Shown here in pieces: positions 51,804-63,623 of a stretch of 64,000 bases of DNA. The DNA comes from Allorhizobium undicola ORS 992 = ATCC 700741. Its GTDB lineage: Bacteria > Pseudomonadota > Alphaproteobacteria > Rhizobiales > Rhizobiaceae. Both the position numbers and the translations under genes were made by a program. The DNA lies in NCBI RefSeq assembly GCF_000621665.1, contig NZ_JHXQ01000003.1:1-64000 (forward strand). The letters run 5' to 3'. The notes under the pieces are model-generated. The model searched no databases. It was given only the letters and a program-made list of their open reading frames with translations, and had not been told where the DNA came from. How positions within the stretch are numbered: the first letter of the stretch is position 1; each line of letters opens with the position of its first letter.

Positions 51804-53387
51804 ATGCCCGAGACGCTCGCAGAAGCGGTCGCCCGCCGCCGCACCTTTGCCATTATCGCCCACCCGGATGCCGGTAAGACGACGCTTACCGAAAAACTGC
51901 TGCTGTTCGGTGGCGCCATCCAGCTTGCCGGTGAGGTCAAGGCCAAGAAGGACCGCATCCAGACCCGGTCCGACTGGATGAAGATCGAGCGAGAGCGCGG
52001 CATCTCGGTTGTCACCTCGGTGATGACCTTCGAATATGACGACAAGGTTTACAACATCCTCGACACGCCCGGTCACGAGGATTTTGCCGACGACACCTAC
52101 CGGACGCTGACGGCCGTGGATGCGGCCGTCATGGTCATCGATGCCGCCAAGGGTATCGAGCCGCGGACGCTGAAGCTGTTCGAAGTCTGCCGTATGCGCG
52201 ACATTCCCATCATCACCTTCATCAACAAGATGGACCGCGAAAGCCGCGACCCCTTCGAGATTCTCGATGAAGTGGAAGAAAAGCTGGCGCTGGACACGGC
52301 CCCTGTCACCTGGCCGGTGGGGCGCTCCAAGACCTTCTGCGGCTCCTACAATCTTAAGGCCAACACCTTCCGGGGCAATGATACGCAGGTGGAAGGTCTT
52401 GCCGTCAACGGTCCGCAAAGCGTTGCGGAACATCTGCCGGAAAACGAGCGCGCCGCCTTCATCGAGGAACTGGAGCTGGCGCGCGAGGCCTGCCGCCCCT
52501 TCGATGTGGAGGCCTTTCTGGAAGGGCACATGACGCCGGTCTTCTTTGGCTCGGCGCTGAGAAATTTCGGCGTGCGCGATCTCATCAACGCGCTCGGCGC
52601 CTTTGCGCCGCCGCCGCGCGACCAGGTGGCCGATACCCGCAAGGTTCATGCGGCGGAAGAGAAGATGACCGCCTTCGTCTTCAAGATCCAGGCCAATATG
52701 GACCCCAACCACCGCGACCGCATTGCCTTTGCGCGTATCTGCTCGGGCAAGCTGGAGCGCGGCATGAAGGCGCGTCTGGCCCGTACCGGCAAGCAGATGG
52801 GCCTGACCGCGCCGCAATTCTTCTTCGCCTCGCAGCGGCAACTGGCCGATACCGCCTATGCCGGTGACGTGGTGGGCATTCCCAACCACGGCACGCTGCG
52901 CATTGGCGATACGTTGACGGAAGGCGAAGCGCTGGTCTTCCAGGGCGTGCCGAACTTCTCGCCGGAAATCCTGCGCCGCGTGCGTCTGGAAGATGCGATG
53001 AAGGCCAAGAAGCTGAAGGAAGCCCTGCAACAAATGGCGGAAGAGGGCGTGGTGCAGCTGTTCCAGCCGGAAGACGGGTCTCCGGCCATCGTCGGGGTGG
53101 TTGGCGCCTTGCAGCTCGACGTGCTGAAAGAGCGGCTTTCGGCGGAATATGGCCTGCCTGTCTCTTTTGAAATGTCGCGCTTTTCGGTCTGCCGCTGGAT
53201 CTCATCCGATCAGCCGGCCGAGCTGGAAAAGTTTCTCAACGTCCAGCGCGGCAATCTCTGCCGGGATCTCGATGGCGATCCGGTGTTCATGGCGCAGGAC
53301 GGTTTCTCCCTGCGCTATGAATCCGAGCGTTATCCGGCCATCAAAATGGCGGCCATCAAGGAATATCACGTCGCCAAGGCGGCGTGA
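51804..53387 (+). CDS. prfC: Peptide chain release factor 3
   Basis: 527 residues. GTPase with G1 [15 protein letters not shown]3 [14 protein letters not shown] and G4 [12 protein letters not shown]. It recycles RF1/RF2 from the ribosome after termination. Full length and domain order normal. Its last 22 bases overlap the end of otsA on the opposite strand. Confidence 0.97.
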   Translation: MPETLAEAVARRRTFAIIAHPDAGKTTLTEKLLLFGGAIQLAGEVKAKKDRIQTRSDWMKIERERGISVVTSVMTFEYDDKVYNILDTPGHEDFADDTYRTLTAVDAAVMVIDAAKGIEPRTLKLFEVCRMRDIPIITFINKMDRESRDPFEILDEVEEKLALDTAPVTWPVGRSKTFCGSYNLKANTFRGNDTQVEGLAVNGPQSVAEHLPENERAAFIEELELAREACRPFDVEAFLEGHMTPVFFGSALRNFGVRDLINALGAFAPPPRDQVADTRKVHAAEEKMTAFVFKIQANMDPNHRDRIAFARICSGKLERGMKARLARTGKQMGLTAPQFFFASQRQLADTAYAGDVVGIPNHGTLRIGDTLTEGEALVFQGVPNFSPEILRRVRLEDAMKAKKLKEALQQMAEEGVVQLFQPEDGSPAIVGVVGALQLDVLKERLSAEYGLPVSFEMSRFSVCRWISSDQPAELEKFLNVQRGNLCRDLDGDPVFMAQDGFSLRYESERYPAIKMAAIKEYHVAKAA

Positions 53388-54772
53388 GCGGCATTTTCCT
53401 CTTCGGTCAGATCGCTGAGGAAATCGTCGCACCAGCGGTTGACGTCATGCACCAGCAGCCGGTCCATCATCTGCTGCCAGCGGGCCTTGCGCTCTTCCAA
53501 CGGCATTTCTATCGCCCGCTTGATGGCATTGGCCGTGCCTTCCATGTCATAGGGGTTGACCAGCAGGGCGCCGTTCATTTCACGGGCGGCGCCGGCAAAG
53601 CGTGACAGGATGAGGACGCCCGGATCTTCGGGGTTTTGCGCCGCCACATATTCCTTGGCCACGAGGTTCATGCCATCGCGTAGCGGCGTGACGAGGCCCA
53701 CCCGCGCCAGACGGTAAAGCCCGGCCAGCAGCGGCCTTGCGACGGAACGGTTGATGTAGCGGATCGGCACCCAGTCCACCGTGCCGAGCGCGCCATTGAC
53801 CCTGCCCGCCTGTTCGGCCACGGTGCGCTGCATGGCCTCGTATTCGGGAACCTCGGAGCGGGACTTCGGCGTTACCTGCAAATAGGTGACGTTGCCCCGA
53901 TGGTGCGGGTTGTCCACGAGGAAGCGCTCATAGGCGTCGATGCGCTGGGTCAGGCCCTTGGAATAGTCCAGACGGTCCACCCCAATGATCAGCGGACGGC
54001 TGACCAGGCTCTCCTCGGCCTTCCTGACCATGGCATGGCTGGCAGCACGCCGGGCAAAGCCGGCAAAGGCAGCCGTTTCGATGCCGATGGGATAGGCGCC
54101 GCCACGAAACTTGCGCTCGAAGGAAACCAGATGTCCGGGCGCTGGCGAGTGGCCAATGCCCTCCCGTTCGAGCGCGCCGACGAAATTGGCCAGATCGTGA
54201 TCCGTCTGGAACCCCACGAGATCGTAATGGGCAAGGCACTTTATGATCTCTTCATGCACGGGCATGGTAAACAGCACATCGGCGGGGGGCAGGGGAATGT
54301 GCAGGAAAAAGCCGATGCGGTTCGTGACGCCCCGTTCCCGCAACTCCCGCGCCATCGGAATGAGGTGATAATCATGCACCCAGATGGTGTCGTCGGGCTG
54401 AAGCAGCGGCAGCAGCCGTTCGGCGAAGAAGCCGTTTACCCGGAAATAACCCGACATTTCCTTGCGTCCGTAATCGGCCAGATCCAGCCGGTAATGGCAG
54501 ATGGGCCAGAGCACGCGATTGGCGAAGCCGTGGTAATATTCCTCCACGTCGCGATCGGTAAGATCGGTCAGCGCATAAGTGATGTTGCCATCCTCGATCA
54601 TGGAAAGCGGGCCTGCGTCTTGCTCGCCGCTGGATTTGCCCGACCAGCCCATCCATACGCCGCCGCGCTCCTCGAGCGCGGCCCGCAACGCAACCGCAAG
54701 GCCACCTGCCGGGGCGCCCTTCTTTTCGTCTGGAACGGGAACCCGATTGGATATGACGACCAGTCTGCTCAT
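53366..54772 (-). CDS. otsA: Trehalose-6-phosphate synthase
   Basis: 468 residues, GT20 glycosyltransferase: SNRVPVPDEKKGAPAGGL at the start, VHDYHLIPMARELRERG, VDRLDYSKGLTQRIDAYE, and LRDGMNLVAKEYVAAQ. It makes trehalose-6-P from UDP-glucose and glucose-6-P for osmo- and desiccation protection. The ATG at 54772 matches the family; upstream in-frame sequence to 55003 overlaps otsB and is rejected. 3' end overlaps prfC by 22 bases. Confidence 0.95.
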   Translation of the reverse strand: MSRLVVISNRVPVPDEKKGAPAGGLAVALRAALEERGGVWMGWSGKSSGEQDAGPLSMIEDGNITYALTDLTDRDVEEYYHGFANRVLWPICHYRLDLADYGRKEMSGYFRVNGFFAERLLPLLQPDDTIWVHDYHLIPMARELRERGVTNRIGFFLHIPLPPADVLFTMPVHEEIIKCLAHYDLVGFQTDHDLANFVGALEREGIGHSPAPGHLVSFERKFRGGAYPIGIETAAFAGFARRAASHAMVRKAEESLVSRPLIIGVDRLDYSKGLTQRIDAYERFLVDNPHHRGNVTYLQVTPKSRSEVPEYEAMQRTVAEQAGRVNGALGTVDWVPIRYINRSVARPLLAGLYRLARVGLVTPLRDGMNLVAKEYVAAQNPEDPGVLILSRFAGAAREMNGALLVNPYDMEGTANAIKRAIEMPLEERKARWQQMMDRLLVHDVNRWCDDFLSDLTEEENAAHAALAT

Positions 54773-54854
54773 GTCATGTCTTCCTGTAATTGGCGCCTGC
54801 CGGGGCAGGCCTTCCCTGGTGGTTTTTCGTATTTGCGCACGAAAAGCCGTGGCC

Positions 54855-55697
54855 TCAGCCATTCGGTGGCGGATTGGCCGAGGTGGCTGCAAAAACAAGC
54901 CTGCGCACGGCCTGCGGGTCGGCAAGCCTGTGGGTGGCGCGGGTTTCTCGCTCGCCCTTGCTGCCGATATGAACCGAGATGCCGCCTTTGCGGTTGACCG
55001 CATCGAACATGGCTTCGTCCGTCAGGTCGTCGCCAAAGGCGATCGGAACCCGCCCAAGGAACGGCTCCATGGCAAGAAAAGCATCGACGGCGCTGCCCTT
55101 GCTGGCGCCTGCCGGGCGGATTTCCATCACCATCTTGCCAGCTTGCAGGGCGTAACGCTTGCCGCATCTGGCAAGAACATCGTTCATCAGCTTTTCCAGC
55201 TCATCGGCAAGCGCTGGCGCATGGCGGTAATGGGCGGCAATGGCCGCACCTTTATCTTCGATCAGAATGCCGGGAAGCTCTTCTGCCATGTGCTGCAAAT
55301 AAGCCTTTGCGTCGAGGAATGCCGCCGTCGGCTCCGCCCGTGTCAGGTTCTGCAAGGCATCCCGCCGCTCGGCGCCGTGCAGGCCCGCAAGCGGAAAACG
55401 AAAGGGCGCAAAGAGCTGGTCTGCGAAATCCATGCCGCGCCCCGTCACCAGCGCAAGCGCGCCTCCCAGCATGTCTTGCAGCTTTGCCAGCGCTTCGGGA
55501 AGTCCGTGCGGCACGATGATCTCGTCCGGCTTGCCGGCAATGTCGAGCAATGTGCCGTCAATGTCGAAAAATACGGCATAGGCGGCTGGATGACTTCTGA
55601 TCAGGGCAGGAATCCGCGCTTCGAAGCCGCCATCGCAAAAGGCAGATGGGGAAGGTTCGGAGGCATGGGGCACTGGGGCCTGTAACACTGAAGTCAT
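54855..55697 (-). CDS. otsB: Trehalose-6-phosphate phosphatase
   Basis: 280 residues, HAD superfamily: nucleophile motif FFDIDGTLLDIAGKPDE, motif III Lys in GASKGSAVDAF and the Mg-binding GDDLTDEAMFDAV. It dephosphorylates trehalose-6-P made by OtsA. The ATG at 55697 has AAAGGAG upstream; the frame extends far upstream through thiD's opposite strand and is spurious there. otsB precedes otsA by 82 bases in one transcript. Confidence 0.95.
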   Translation of the reverse strand: MTSVLQAPVPHASEPSPSAFCDGGFEARIPALIRSHPAAYAVFFDIDGTLLDIAGKPDEIIVPHGLPEALAKLQDMLGGALALVTGRGMDFADQLFAPFRFPLAGLHGAERRDALQNLTRAEPTAAFLDAKAYLQHMAEELPGILIEDKGAAIAAHYRHAPALADELEKLMNDVLARCGKRYALQAGKMVMEIRPAGASKGSAVDAFLAMEPFLGRVPIAFGDDLTDEAMFDAVNRKGGISVHIGSKGERETRATHRLADPQAVRRLVFAATSANPPPNG

Positions 55698-55743
55698 GCT
55701 GCAATACTCCTTTGATATGGCTCCCTCCCGGCCTTTGCGTGCG

Positions 55744-55758
55744 GGGACCGTTGGTCCC
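55744..55758. promoter_or_regulatory. Short perfect inverted repeat upstream of otsB
   Basis: GGGACC-GTT-GGTCCC lies 47 bases before the otsB start. It could be an operator or the base of an mRNA hairpin in the otsBA leader. Function unproven. Confidence 0.35.
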
Positions 55759-55943
55759 TGGTCGTGAGGGCGGCTCAACGGGCGGCCTGCGGCAGGGGCT
55801 GTCCGGAGAGGAATTGAAACGCAAACATCGTTTGAATGCCTGAAGGCAGTTTCCGGTTCCATTCCTGATGCGGGAAGGTTAGCTTCGCGCCGATCCGATG
55901 CGCCTTCGCAACCGGCTAAAACAGCAGCGACAGGATGAAATCC

Positions 55944-56783
55944 ATGCAAGATCCTATCCCCGGCCAGATTGCCAATGTGCTGTCGATTGCAGGATCCGAC
56001 CCATCCGGCGGGGCCGGAATCCAGGCCGATCTCAAGACATTTGCGGCATGTGCAACCTTCGGCATGGCGGCGATCACGGCACTGACGGCGCAAAATACCC
56101 GCGGCGTCAGTGCCGTCATGGCGCTTGAGCCCTCTTTCGTGCGCGCCCAGATCGAAGCCGTCTTTGCCGATATTCGGGTGGATGCCGTCAAGGTCGGCAT
56201 GATTGCCAATGCCGGCAGCGCCACGGCGATTGCCGATTGTCTCGATGCGCATCCCGACATTCCCGTCGTGCTCGATCCGGTCATGGTCGCCAAGGGCGGG
56301 GCAAGTCTGCTGGAGGCGGAGGCGGTTGGCGTGCTGAAGACCCGCCTTTTGGCGCGGGCAACGCTTGTCACGCCCAATCTGCCGGAGGTCGCCGCACTTC
56401 TGGGCGATGACGAGGCCGTCAGCCGTGCCGCAATGGGCAGGCAGGCAGAAGCGCTCATGGCCATGGGCGCACGCGCGGTGCTGGTAAAGGGAGGGCATCT
56501 GCCCGGCCCGCAATGCCCCGATCTCTTCGTGGAACGGTCAGCGGCCTTCTGGTTCGAAGGCCAGCGGATCGAAACGGTCAATACGCATGGTACGGGATGT
56601 TCGCTTTCCAGCGCCATTGCCGCCGAAATTGCCAAGGGTCAAGCGCTGCGACAGGCGGTCTCGTCGGCCCGGATATGGCTTGGGGGAGCGATCCGGACAG
56701 GCGGGGCGCTTTCGGTCGGTTCCGGCCATGGCCCGATCCACCATTTTCATGCCCTCTGGTCGAGGCACGCGGGGCATGATTGA
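55944..56783 (+). CDS. thiD: Hydroxymethylpyrimidine/phosphomethylpyrimidine kinase
   Basis: 279 residues, ribokinase-like. SIAGSDPSGGAGIQADLKTF binds substrate, VVLDPVMVAKGGASLL follows, and the anion-hole and base are in NTHGTGCSLSSAIAAE. It phosphorylates HMP twice for thiamine synthesis. The start at 55944 is preferred to the ATG at 55935 because ACAGG is then correctly spaced. No TPP riboswitch signature is seen upstream. Confidence 0.93.
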   Translation: MQDPIPGQIANVLSIAGSDPSGGAGIQADLKTFAACATFGMAAITALTAQNTRGVSAVMALEPSFVRAQIEAVFADIRVDAVKVGMIANAGSATAIADCLDAHPDIPVVLDPVMVAKGGASLLEAEAVGVLKTRLLARATLVTPNLPEVAALLGDDEAVSRAAMGRQAEALMAMGARAVLVKGGHLPGPQCPDLFVERSAAFWFEGQRIETVNTHGTGCSLSSAIAAEIAKGQALRQAVSSARIWLGGAIRTGGALSVGSGHGPIHHFHALWSRHAGHD

Positions 56784-57013
56784 CCCCGCCGCCTGTAGGG
56801 GCGCAGGCGGGCGAAGGGGGGGCTTGCGCGGCAGAAGCGTCATTTTGGAGAAAAAATCTGGCAATGCCCCTTGCCCTCTGTTGATTCGGCGCAATTTATG
56901 CAAGACTTAGGTCCTAATTTCGCCAGAAATCGCGCTCGATAGCATTAGGTGTCAACGTCTTGTCGCACAGACATGCTTTAGACGCTTCAGGTTTAACGGA
57001 ATCGGACCTTGCC

Positions 57014-57889
57014 ATGGCACTCGACCTTTTGGATCGCTCCTCCTCTTTCGACGGTTCAGCAGCCCTTGGCGGCGGCAATGAAACGGGTTCGGATGTGTTC
57101 GGCCGCATCGGCTCGCTTGAAACCCGTCTGGCGCGCAACAGCCGCGAGATCGAGGCGGCGCAGTCGGTGCGCTACCGGGTATTCGTCGAGGAAATGAACG
57201 CTGTTCTGCCGCAGGAGGCCATGCAGGCAAGGCGCGATTTCGACGCCTATGATGCTATTTGCGATCATCTCCTGGTGGTGGATAACGCCATCGAAGGCGA
57301 CCCGGAAGACCAGATCGTCGGCACCTACCGCCTGCTGCGGCAGGAAGTGGCCATGGCCAATGGCGGCTTCTACTCTGCCGGGGAATTCGATATTGCGCCG
57401 CTTCTGGCCCGCCACCCCGACAAGCAATTCATGGAGCTTGGCCGCTCCTGCGTGCTGCCAGCCTACCGCACCAAGCGCACGGTCGAACTGTTGTGGCAGG
57501 GCAACTGGGCTTATTCGCTGAAGCACAATATGGGCGCCATGTTCGGCTGCGCTTCCTTCCCCGGCATCCAGCCCGAAGAACATGCGCTGGCCCTGTCTTT
57601 CCTGGTGCAGAATGCCGAGGCCAAGGGCGAGTGGGCTGTGTCGGCCTGGCCGGAACTGGCCTGCTCCATGGATCTCGTGCCTTCGGAAGCGGTCAATCCG
57701 CGCAAGGCGCTCAATGCTCTGCCGCCGCTGATCAAGGGCTATCTCAGGCTTGGCGCCATGGTCGGGTCCGGTGCCGTGGTGGATCAGGCCTTCAACACCA
57801 CCGATGTGCTGATCGTGCTGCCGATTGCCAGCATTTCCGACCGCTATCGCAATCACTACGGCGCGGATGCGGGGCGTTTTTCAAGCTGA
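57014..57889 (+). CDS. olsB: Ornithine lipid N-acyltransferase OlsB
   Basis: 291 residues of the OlsB/hemolysin-like acyltransferase family, related to AHL synthases: SVRYRVFVEEMNAVLPQEA, DAYDAICDHLLVVD, GTYRLLRQEVA and ELGRSCVLPAYRTKRTVEL. It transfers a 3-hydroxyacyl chain from ACP to ornithine, the first step to ornithine lipids. The ATG at 57014 is preferred over a TTG at 56960. Placement just before mutS is the common Brucella/rhizobial arrangement. Confidence 0.9.
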   Translation: MALDLLDRSSSFDGSAALGGGNETGSDVFGRIGSLETRLARNSREIEAAQSVRYRVFVEEMNAVLPQEAMQARRDFDAYDAICDHLLVVDNAIEGDPEDQIVGTYRLLRQEVAMANGGFYSAGEFDIAPLLARHPDKQFMELGRSCVLPAYRTKRTVELLWQGNWAYSLKHNMGAMFGCASFPGIQPEEHALALSFLVQNAEAKGEWAVSAWPELACSMDLVPSEAVNPRKALNALPPLIKGYLRLGAMVGSGAVVDQAFNTTDVLIVLPIASISDRYRNHYGADAGRFSS

Positions 57890-57990
57890 GCATGTTGTGG
57901 AGGGGGTGATCGTGTCGGGGAAAGGGCGTTGCGGTTGCCGCTTTGCCCCAATACTGTCCATGCAGTTTCCCCGGACATGATGCAGGCCCC

Positions 57991-60723
57991 GTGACCACCG
58001 ACAGCACTGAAAAACTGGATGTTCTGAATGCCGCCCATCTGACGTCGGAGGAAAGCCGCGCCTCCGCAACGCCGATGATGGAACAGTTCATCGAAATCAA
58101 GGCGAATAATCCCGGTTCGCTGCTGTTTTATCGCATGGGCGATTTCTACGAGCTGTTCTTCGAGGATGCCATCGAAGCCTCGCGGGCGCTCGGCATCACG
58201 CTGACGCGGCGCGGCCAGCATATGGGGCAGGATATTCCCATGTGCGGGGTGCCGGTCCATGCGGCGGATGATTACCTGCAAAAGCTCATTGCACTTGGCT
58301 ACCGCGTGGCCGTCTGCGAACAGGTTGAGGATCCGGCGGAGGCGAAGAAGCGCGGCTCGAAATCCGTGGTCAAGCGTGACGTGGTGCGCCTTGTCACCCC
58401 CGGCACGCTGACGGAGGAAAAGCTGCTGTCGCCGGGCGAGACCAATTATCTCATGGCGCTGGCGCGCGTGCGCGGCGGCGCGCAGGAACTGGCGCTGGCC
58501 TGGATCGATATTTCCACCGGCGTCTTCCGGCTGGCCGAAACCACGCCCACACGCCTTCTTGCCGATATTTTCCGCATTGAGCCGCGCGAGGTGATCGTGC
58601 CGGATAATCTCATGCAGGATGCAGAGTTGAAGCCGGTTTTCGACGTGCTGGGCCGCCTGGTCGTGCCCCAGCCTGCGGTCCTGTTCGACAGCGCCTCGGC
58701 GGAGGGTCGCATTACACGCTATTTCGGCGTGCAGACACTGGATGGTTTCGGGGGCTTTTCGCGCCCTGAAATGGCGGCGGCATCGGCGGCCATTGCCTAT
58801 GTGGAAAAAACGCAGATTTCCGAGCGTCCGCCGCTTGGCCTGCCGGAGCGGCAATCCTCCGCCTCCACCCTGTTTATCGATGCGGCCACCCGCGCCAATC
58901 TGGAACTGGTCAAAACGCTTTCCGGCCAGCGGGAGGGCTCGTTGCTCAATGCCATGGACCGCACCGTCACCGGCGGCGGCGCAAGGTTGCTGGCCGAGCG
59001 GCTGATGTCGCCGCTCACCGATCCGCAGGAGATTGCCACCCGGCAGGATGCCGTCGCCTGGTTGCTCAGCGACAATTTTCTGACCGATCAGTTGCGCAAC
59101 CTCCTGAAAGGCGCGCCCGACATGCCGCGGGCTCTATCGCGCCTTGCGCTCGACCGCGGCGGCCCGCGGGATCTTGCCGCCATTCGTCAGGGGTTGATCA
59201 CCTCCGCCGAGGTGGCCGGGCGGATGCGCGGCACGGTGCTGCCGGATGAGCTTTCCGCCGCACTGACCGATCTCGAACATCTGCCGCCGTCGCTTGAATA
59301 TTTACTGTCCTCCATGCTGGCGGATGACCTGCCGCTGCTCAAGCGCGATGGCGGTTTCCTGAAGGAGGGGGCCGATGAGGCTCTGGACGAGGTGCGCGCC
59401 CTGCGCGACGAGTCCCGACGGGTGATTGCCTCGCTGCAATTGCAATATTGCGAGGAAACCGGCGTCAAGTCACTGAAGATCAAGCATAACAACGTGCTGG
59501 GCTACTTCATCGAGGTTTCGGCGGGCAATGCCGGTCCCTTGACCGAAGGGGAAGCTCGGGCGCGCTTCATCCATCGCCAATCCATGGCCAATGCCATGCG
59601 TTTCACCACCACCGAACTGGCCGATCTTGAAAGCCGCATCGCCAATGCGGCAGGGCAGGCGCTGGAGATCGAGCTTGCCGCTTTTGAACGTATGCGCCTT
59701 GCCGTGACGGAGGCGGTGGAGCCGATCAAGAAGGCAGCTCGTGCCCTGGCCGTGCTGGACGTGGCGGCAGGGCTGGCAACGCTTGCAGAGGAGCAGGGCT
59801 ATTGCCGCCCGCTGGTCGATGATGGCCATGCTTTTGCCATCGTCGCGGGCCGCCATCCGGTGGTGGAGCAGGTGTTGCGGAAAAAGGCGGAAAGTCCTTT
59901 TATCGCCAATGATTGCGATCTTTCGCCGAATGGCGGCAAAAACGGGGCGATCTGGATGCTGACCGGCCCCAACATGGGCGGTAAGTCCACCTTTCTGCGC
60001 CAGAATGCGCTGATTGCCATCATGGCGCAGATGGGCTCCTTCGTGCCGGCGGGTTCGGCCCGTATCGGGGTGGTGGACCGGCTGTTTTCCCGCGTCGGCG
60101 CTTCCGACGATCTGGCGCGCGGGCGCTCCACTTTCATGGTGGAGATGGTGGAGACGGCGGCCATCCTCAATCAGGCGACGGAAAAATCGCTGGTGATTCT
60201 CGACGAGATCGGACGGGGAACGGCCACTTTCGACGGACTTTCCATTGCCTGGGCGACGGTAGAGCATCTGCATGAGGTCAACCGTTGCCGGTCGCTCTTC
60301 GCCACCCATTTCCACGAATTGACGGCGCTGTCGGAAAAGCTGGCGCGCCTGTCCAATGTGACCATGAAGGTCAAGGAATGGCAGGGCGAGGTGATCTTCC
60401 TGCATGAGGTCGGTCCCGGAGCGGCGGACCGTTCCTATGGCATTCAGGTGGCGCGTCTGGCCGGGCTTCCGGCCGCCGTGGTCGATCGTGCCCGCGATGT
60501 GCTGCATCAACTGGAGGATGCCGACCGTAAAAACCCGGCGAGCCAGTTGATCGACGATCTGCCGCTCTTTCAGGTGGCGGTGCGGCGCGAGCAGAAAGTC
60601 GGGACTTTGGCCACCGGTTCTGCCATCGAAGAAGCGCTTCGGGCGCTCGATGTCGATGACCTCACGCCGCGCCAGGCTCTCGAAGCGCTTTATGACCTCA
60701 AGAAACAGCTTGGCAAGACTTGA
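57991..60723 (+). CDS. mutS: DNA mismatch repair protein MutS
   Basis: 910 residues from a GTG at 57991. Mismatch-recognition FYE motif in [12 protein letters not shown]. The ATPase has Walker [15 protein letters not shown], Walker [15 protein letters not shown] and the signature region [14 protein letters not shown]. The C-terminal segment has [15 protein letters not shown]. Earlier starts (TTG 57943) would add a non-conserved leader; GTG has only a weak ribosome site (CAGG). Full length, all domains intact. Confidence 0.96.
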   Translation: MTTDSTEKLDVLNAAHLTSEESRASATPMMEQFIEIKANNPGSLLFYRMGDFYELFFEDAIEASRALGITLTRRGQHMGQDIPMCGVPVHAADDYLQKLIALGYRVAVCEQVEDPAEAKKRGSKSVVKRDVVRLVTPGTLTEEKLLSPGETNYLMALARVRGGAQELALAWIDISTGVFRLAETTPTRLLADIFRIEPREVIVPDNLMQDAELKPVFDVLGRLVVPQPAVLFDSASAEGRITRYFGVQTLDGFGGFSRPEMAAASAAIAYVEKTQISERPPLGLPERQSSASTLFIDAATRANLELVKTLSGQREGSLLNAMDRTVTGGGARLLAERLMSPLTDPQEIATRQDAVAWLLSDNFLTDQLRNLLKGAPDMPRALSRLALDRGGPRDLAAIRQGLITSAEVAGRMRGTVLPDELSAALTDLEHLPPSLEYLLSSMLADDLPLLKRDGGFLKEGADEALDEVRALRDESRRVIASLQLQYCEETGVKSLKIKHNNVLGYFIEVSAGNAGPLTEGEARARFIHRQSMANAMRFTTTELADLESRIANAAGQALEIELAAFERMRLAVTEAVEPIKKAARALAVLDVAAGLATLAEEQGYCRPLVDDGHAFAIVAGRHPVVEQVLRKKAESPFIANDCDLSPNGGKNGAIWMLTGPNMGGKSTFLRQNALIAIMAQMGSFVPAGSARIGVVDRLFSRVGASDDLARGRSTFMVEMVETAAILNQATEKSLVILDEIGRGTATFDGLSIAWATVEHLHEVNRCRSLFATHFHELTALSEKLARLSNVTMKVKEWQGEVIFLHEVGPGAADRSYGIQVARLAGLPAAVVDRARDVLHQLEDADRKNPASQLIDDLPLFQVAVRREQKVGTLATGSAIEEALRALDVDDLTPRQALEALYDLKKQLGKT

Positions 60724-60832
60724 GTGATAAGCCTTGAAGGGAGACCGTTTCCCTTCCGAAGGAAAATCGGCTAACACGCTTTTGCGTTAACCATGCCATG
60801 TCTTCATGGTGGCGGCGAGAGAATGGACGATC

Positions 60833-63622
60833 ATGGCTGACATCGAAATTTCCGCACCGGTTTTTCCCGACTTCGACGCGCTGGAGCAGGAATGCCTTGC
60901 CATTGCCGAGCGTGAGGCGAGGGTTCCGGACATGCGGGCGGCACTCTTGCCTGTTTTGAAAAAAGCCAGCTCCGATGGCCGTGACGCAGCCCGCAGGCTT
61001 CTTTATGCCGATGGCGGCGGGGTCAAATGCGCCGAGCGCATTGCCGAGGTTCAGGACAGGCTGATTTCTCTGACCCACCGGATTGTCCTGAAAGCGGTCT
61101 ATCCGCAGACCGCGACCGAATTCGCCGTGGTGGCTGTCGGAGGATATGGCCGCAAGACACTGGCGCCCGGTTCCGACATCGATCTTCTGTTCCTGTTGTC
61201 GGCCAGGGCTGGCGCGGATGCGCGCAAGGCGGTTGAATTTCTTCTCTACATTCTCTGGGATCTGGGCTTCAAGGTCGGACATGCCACCCGTACGGTAGAG
61301 GAATGCATCAAGCTTGCCCGGACCGACATGACGATCCGCACGGCCATTCTGGAAACCCGCTATGTCTGCGGCGAGAAGCCTTTGGTGGCCGATCTCCTCA
61401 AGCGGTTCGAGATCGAGGTTGTCGAAAAGACGGCGCCTGAATTCATAGCCGCCAAGCTTGCCGAACGCGACGAGCGTCACAGGAAGGCGGGCGATACCCG
61501 CTATCTCGTCGAACCCAATGTCAAGGAAGGCAAGGGCGGCCTTCGCGATCTGCATACACTGTTCTGGATCGCCAAGTATTATTATCACATCGCCGACCCG
61601 GCGGAGCTCGTAAAGCTTGGCGTTCTTTCCCGCCAGGAATGGCGGATGTTTCAGAAATCCGAGGATTTTCTGTGGGCGGTGCGCTGCCACATGCATTTCG
61701 TCACCGGCAAGCCGGAGGAAAGGCTGTCTTTCGACATCCAGCCGGAAATCGCCGCCAATCTGGGCTATCAGCCCCGTCCCGGTCTCTCGTCCGTGGAACG
61801 CTTCATGAAGCATTATTTCCACGTCGCCAAGAATGTGGGCGATCTCACGCGGATCATCTGCGCGACGCTGGAAGAAAAGCAGGCCAAGGCCGCGCCGGGG
61901 CTGACGGGTGTGATCGGCCGCTTTGCCAACCGCCCGCGACGCATTCCCGGCACGCCGCAATTCATTGAGGATCGCGGCCGCATCGCCCTTGCCGATCCCG
62001 AGGCTTTCAGCCGCGATCCGCTCAATATCATGCGCTTCTTCCATGTTGCGGATCTGCACGGGCTGGAATTGCATCCCGATGCGTTGAAGGCCCTCACGCG
62101 CTCCTTGCCGCTGATCAACCATGAATTCCGCGAAAACGAAGAGGCTAACCGTCTGTTTCTCTCCGTGCTGACCTCGCGGCGCGATCCGGCGCTGATGTTG
62201 ACGCGGATGAACGAGGCGGGCGTGCTTGGCCGGTTCATTCCCGAATTCGGCAAAATCGTTTCGATGATGCAGTTCAACATGTATCACCACTATACAGTGG
62301 ACGAGCATCTCATTCGCTCCGTCGCGGTGCTTTCGGAAATCGAGCAGGGCAAGGTGGAGGATATTCATCCGCTTACCGTCAAGCTCATGCCCCTGATCGA
62401 GGAGCGGACCGCGCTTTTTGTCGCCGTGCTGTTGCATGACGTGGCCAAGGGCCGTCAGGAGGATCATTCCATCGCCGGCGCGCGCGTGGCGCGCAAGCTG
62501 TGCCCGAGACTTGGCCTGAACGAGAAGCAGACAGAAATGGTGGTCTGGCTGATCGACCAGCATCTCACCATGTCGATGGTGGCCCAGACCCGCGACCTGC
62601 ATGACCGCAAGACCATCACCGATTTTGCCGACAAGGTGCAGTCGCTGGACAGGTTGCGCATGTTGCTGGTGCTGACGGTCTGCGATATTCGCGCTGTCGG
62701 CCCCGGCGTGTGGAACGGGTGGAAGGGGCAATTGCTGCGAACGCTCTATTACGAGACCGAGCTGCTTTTGTCCGGCGGCTTTTCCGCCAGCCCCCGCAAG
62801 GAGCGGGCGCGCCACGCTGCCGAGCAATTGCAGGCCGCGCTGTCCGACTGGAGCCAGAAGGATCAGAAGACCTATGCCAAGCTGCATTACCAGCCCTATC
62901 TGCTGACCGTGCCCCTGGAAGATCAGGTGCGCCACGCCCACTTCATCCGTCAGGCCGACAAGGCCGGACAGGCGCTTTCCACCATGGTGCGCACGCATTC
63001 CTTTCACGCCATCACGGAAATCACCGTGCTGGCGCCGGATCATCCGCGTCTTCTCTCCATCATCACCGGCGCCTGCGCGGCCGCCGGGGCCAACATCGCC
63101 GATGCCCAGATTTTCACCACGTCCGACGGCCGCGCGCTGGACACGATCCTGATCAATCGTGAATTCCCCGTGGACGAGGACGAGATGCGCCGGGGCAGCA
63201 CCATTGGCAAGATGATCGAAGACGTGCTTTCCGGACGCAAGCGGCTGCCGGAGGTTATCGCGACACGGGCAAAGTCCAGGAAGAAAAACAAGACCTTCAC
63301 CGTCAAGCCGCATGTGACGATCGCCAACAGCCTGTCCAACAAGTTCACGGTTATCGAAATTGAATGCCTTGATCGCATTGGTCTTCTGGCAGAGGTCACG
63401 GCGGCCCTGGCGGATCTTTCGCTCGATATTCACTCGGCCCGAATCACCACCTTTGGTGAAAAGGTCATCGACACCTTTTACGTCACCGATCTTGTGGGGC
63501 AGAAAATTACCAATGAAAACAGACAGGCCGGCATTTCGTCCCGTCTCAAGGATGTGATGAGCGAGGCGTCCGACGAGGTGGCGTCCGAACCTGTCCGCCT
63601 GCCGAGGAAGGCCCGCGCCTGA
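60833..63622 (+). CDS. glnD: [Protein-PII] uridylyltransferase
   Basis: 929 residues. The nucleotidyltransferase has [20 protein letters not shown], the HD hydrolase has [17 protein letters not shown], and two C-terminal ACT domains ([20 protein letters not shown] and [20 protein letters not shown]) sense glutamine. It uridylylates GlnB/GlnK when glutamine is low, controlling nitrogen metabolism together with ptsN and rpoN elsewhere in the window. The ATG at 60833 fits family length. The N-terminal 100 residues differ from the Brucella protein as I remember it. Confidence 0.95.
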   Translation: MADIEISAPVFPDFDALEQECLAIAEREARVPDMRAALLPVLKKASSDGRDAARRLLYADGGGVKCAERIAEVQDRLISLTHRIVLKAVYPQTATEFAVVAVGGYGRKTLAPGSDIDLLFLLSARAGADARKAVEFLLYILWDLGFKVGHATRTVEECIKLARTDMTIRTAILETRYVCGEKPLVADLLKRFEIEVVEKTAPEFIAAKLAERDERHRKAGDTRYLVEPNVKEGKGGLRDLHTLFWIAKYYYHIADPAELVKLGVLSRQEWRMFQKSEDFLWAVRCHMHFVTGKPEERLSFDIQPEIAANLGYQPRPGLSSVERFMKHYFHVAKNVGDLTRIICATLEEKQAKAAPGLTGVIGRFANRPRRIPGTPQFIEDRGRIALADPEAFSRDPLNIMRFFHVADLHGLELHPDALKALTRSLPLINHEFRENEEANRLFLSVLTSRRDPALMLTRMNEAGVLGRFIPEFGKIVSMMQFNMYHHYTVDEHLIRSVAVLSEIEQGKVEDIHPLTVKLMPLIEERTALFVAVLLHDVAKGRQEDHSIAGARVARKLCPRLGLNEKQTEMVVWLIDQHLTMSMVAQTRDLHDRKTITDFADKVQSLDRLRMLLVLTVCDIRAVGPGVWNGWKGQLLRTLYYETELLLSGGFSASPRKERARHAAEQLQAALSDWSQKDQKTYAKLHYQPYLLTVPLEDQVRHAHFIRQADKAGQALSTMVRTHSFHAITEITVLAPDHPRLLSIITGACAAAGANIADAQIFTTSDGRALDTILINREFPVDEDEMRRGSTIGKMIEDVLSGRKRLPEVIATRAKSRKKNKTFTVKPHVTIANSLSNKFTVIEIECLDRIGLLAEVTAALADLSLDIHSARITTFGEKVIDTFYVTDLVGQKITNENRQAGISSRLKDVMSEASDEVASEPVRLPRKARA

Positions 63623-63623
63623 G

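Noticed and set aside
56907..56917. TTAGG-T-CCTAA palindrome upstream of olsB
   Set aside because: Short and without a known regulator match. It does not resemble a Pho box, so I do not call a regulatory site.
60833..63622. Assignment of the window to Brucella sensu stricto
   Set aside because: Gene order and repeats suggest a relative, but the GlnD and DnaK sequences differ from the Brucella proteins as I recall them. I leave the genus open.
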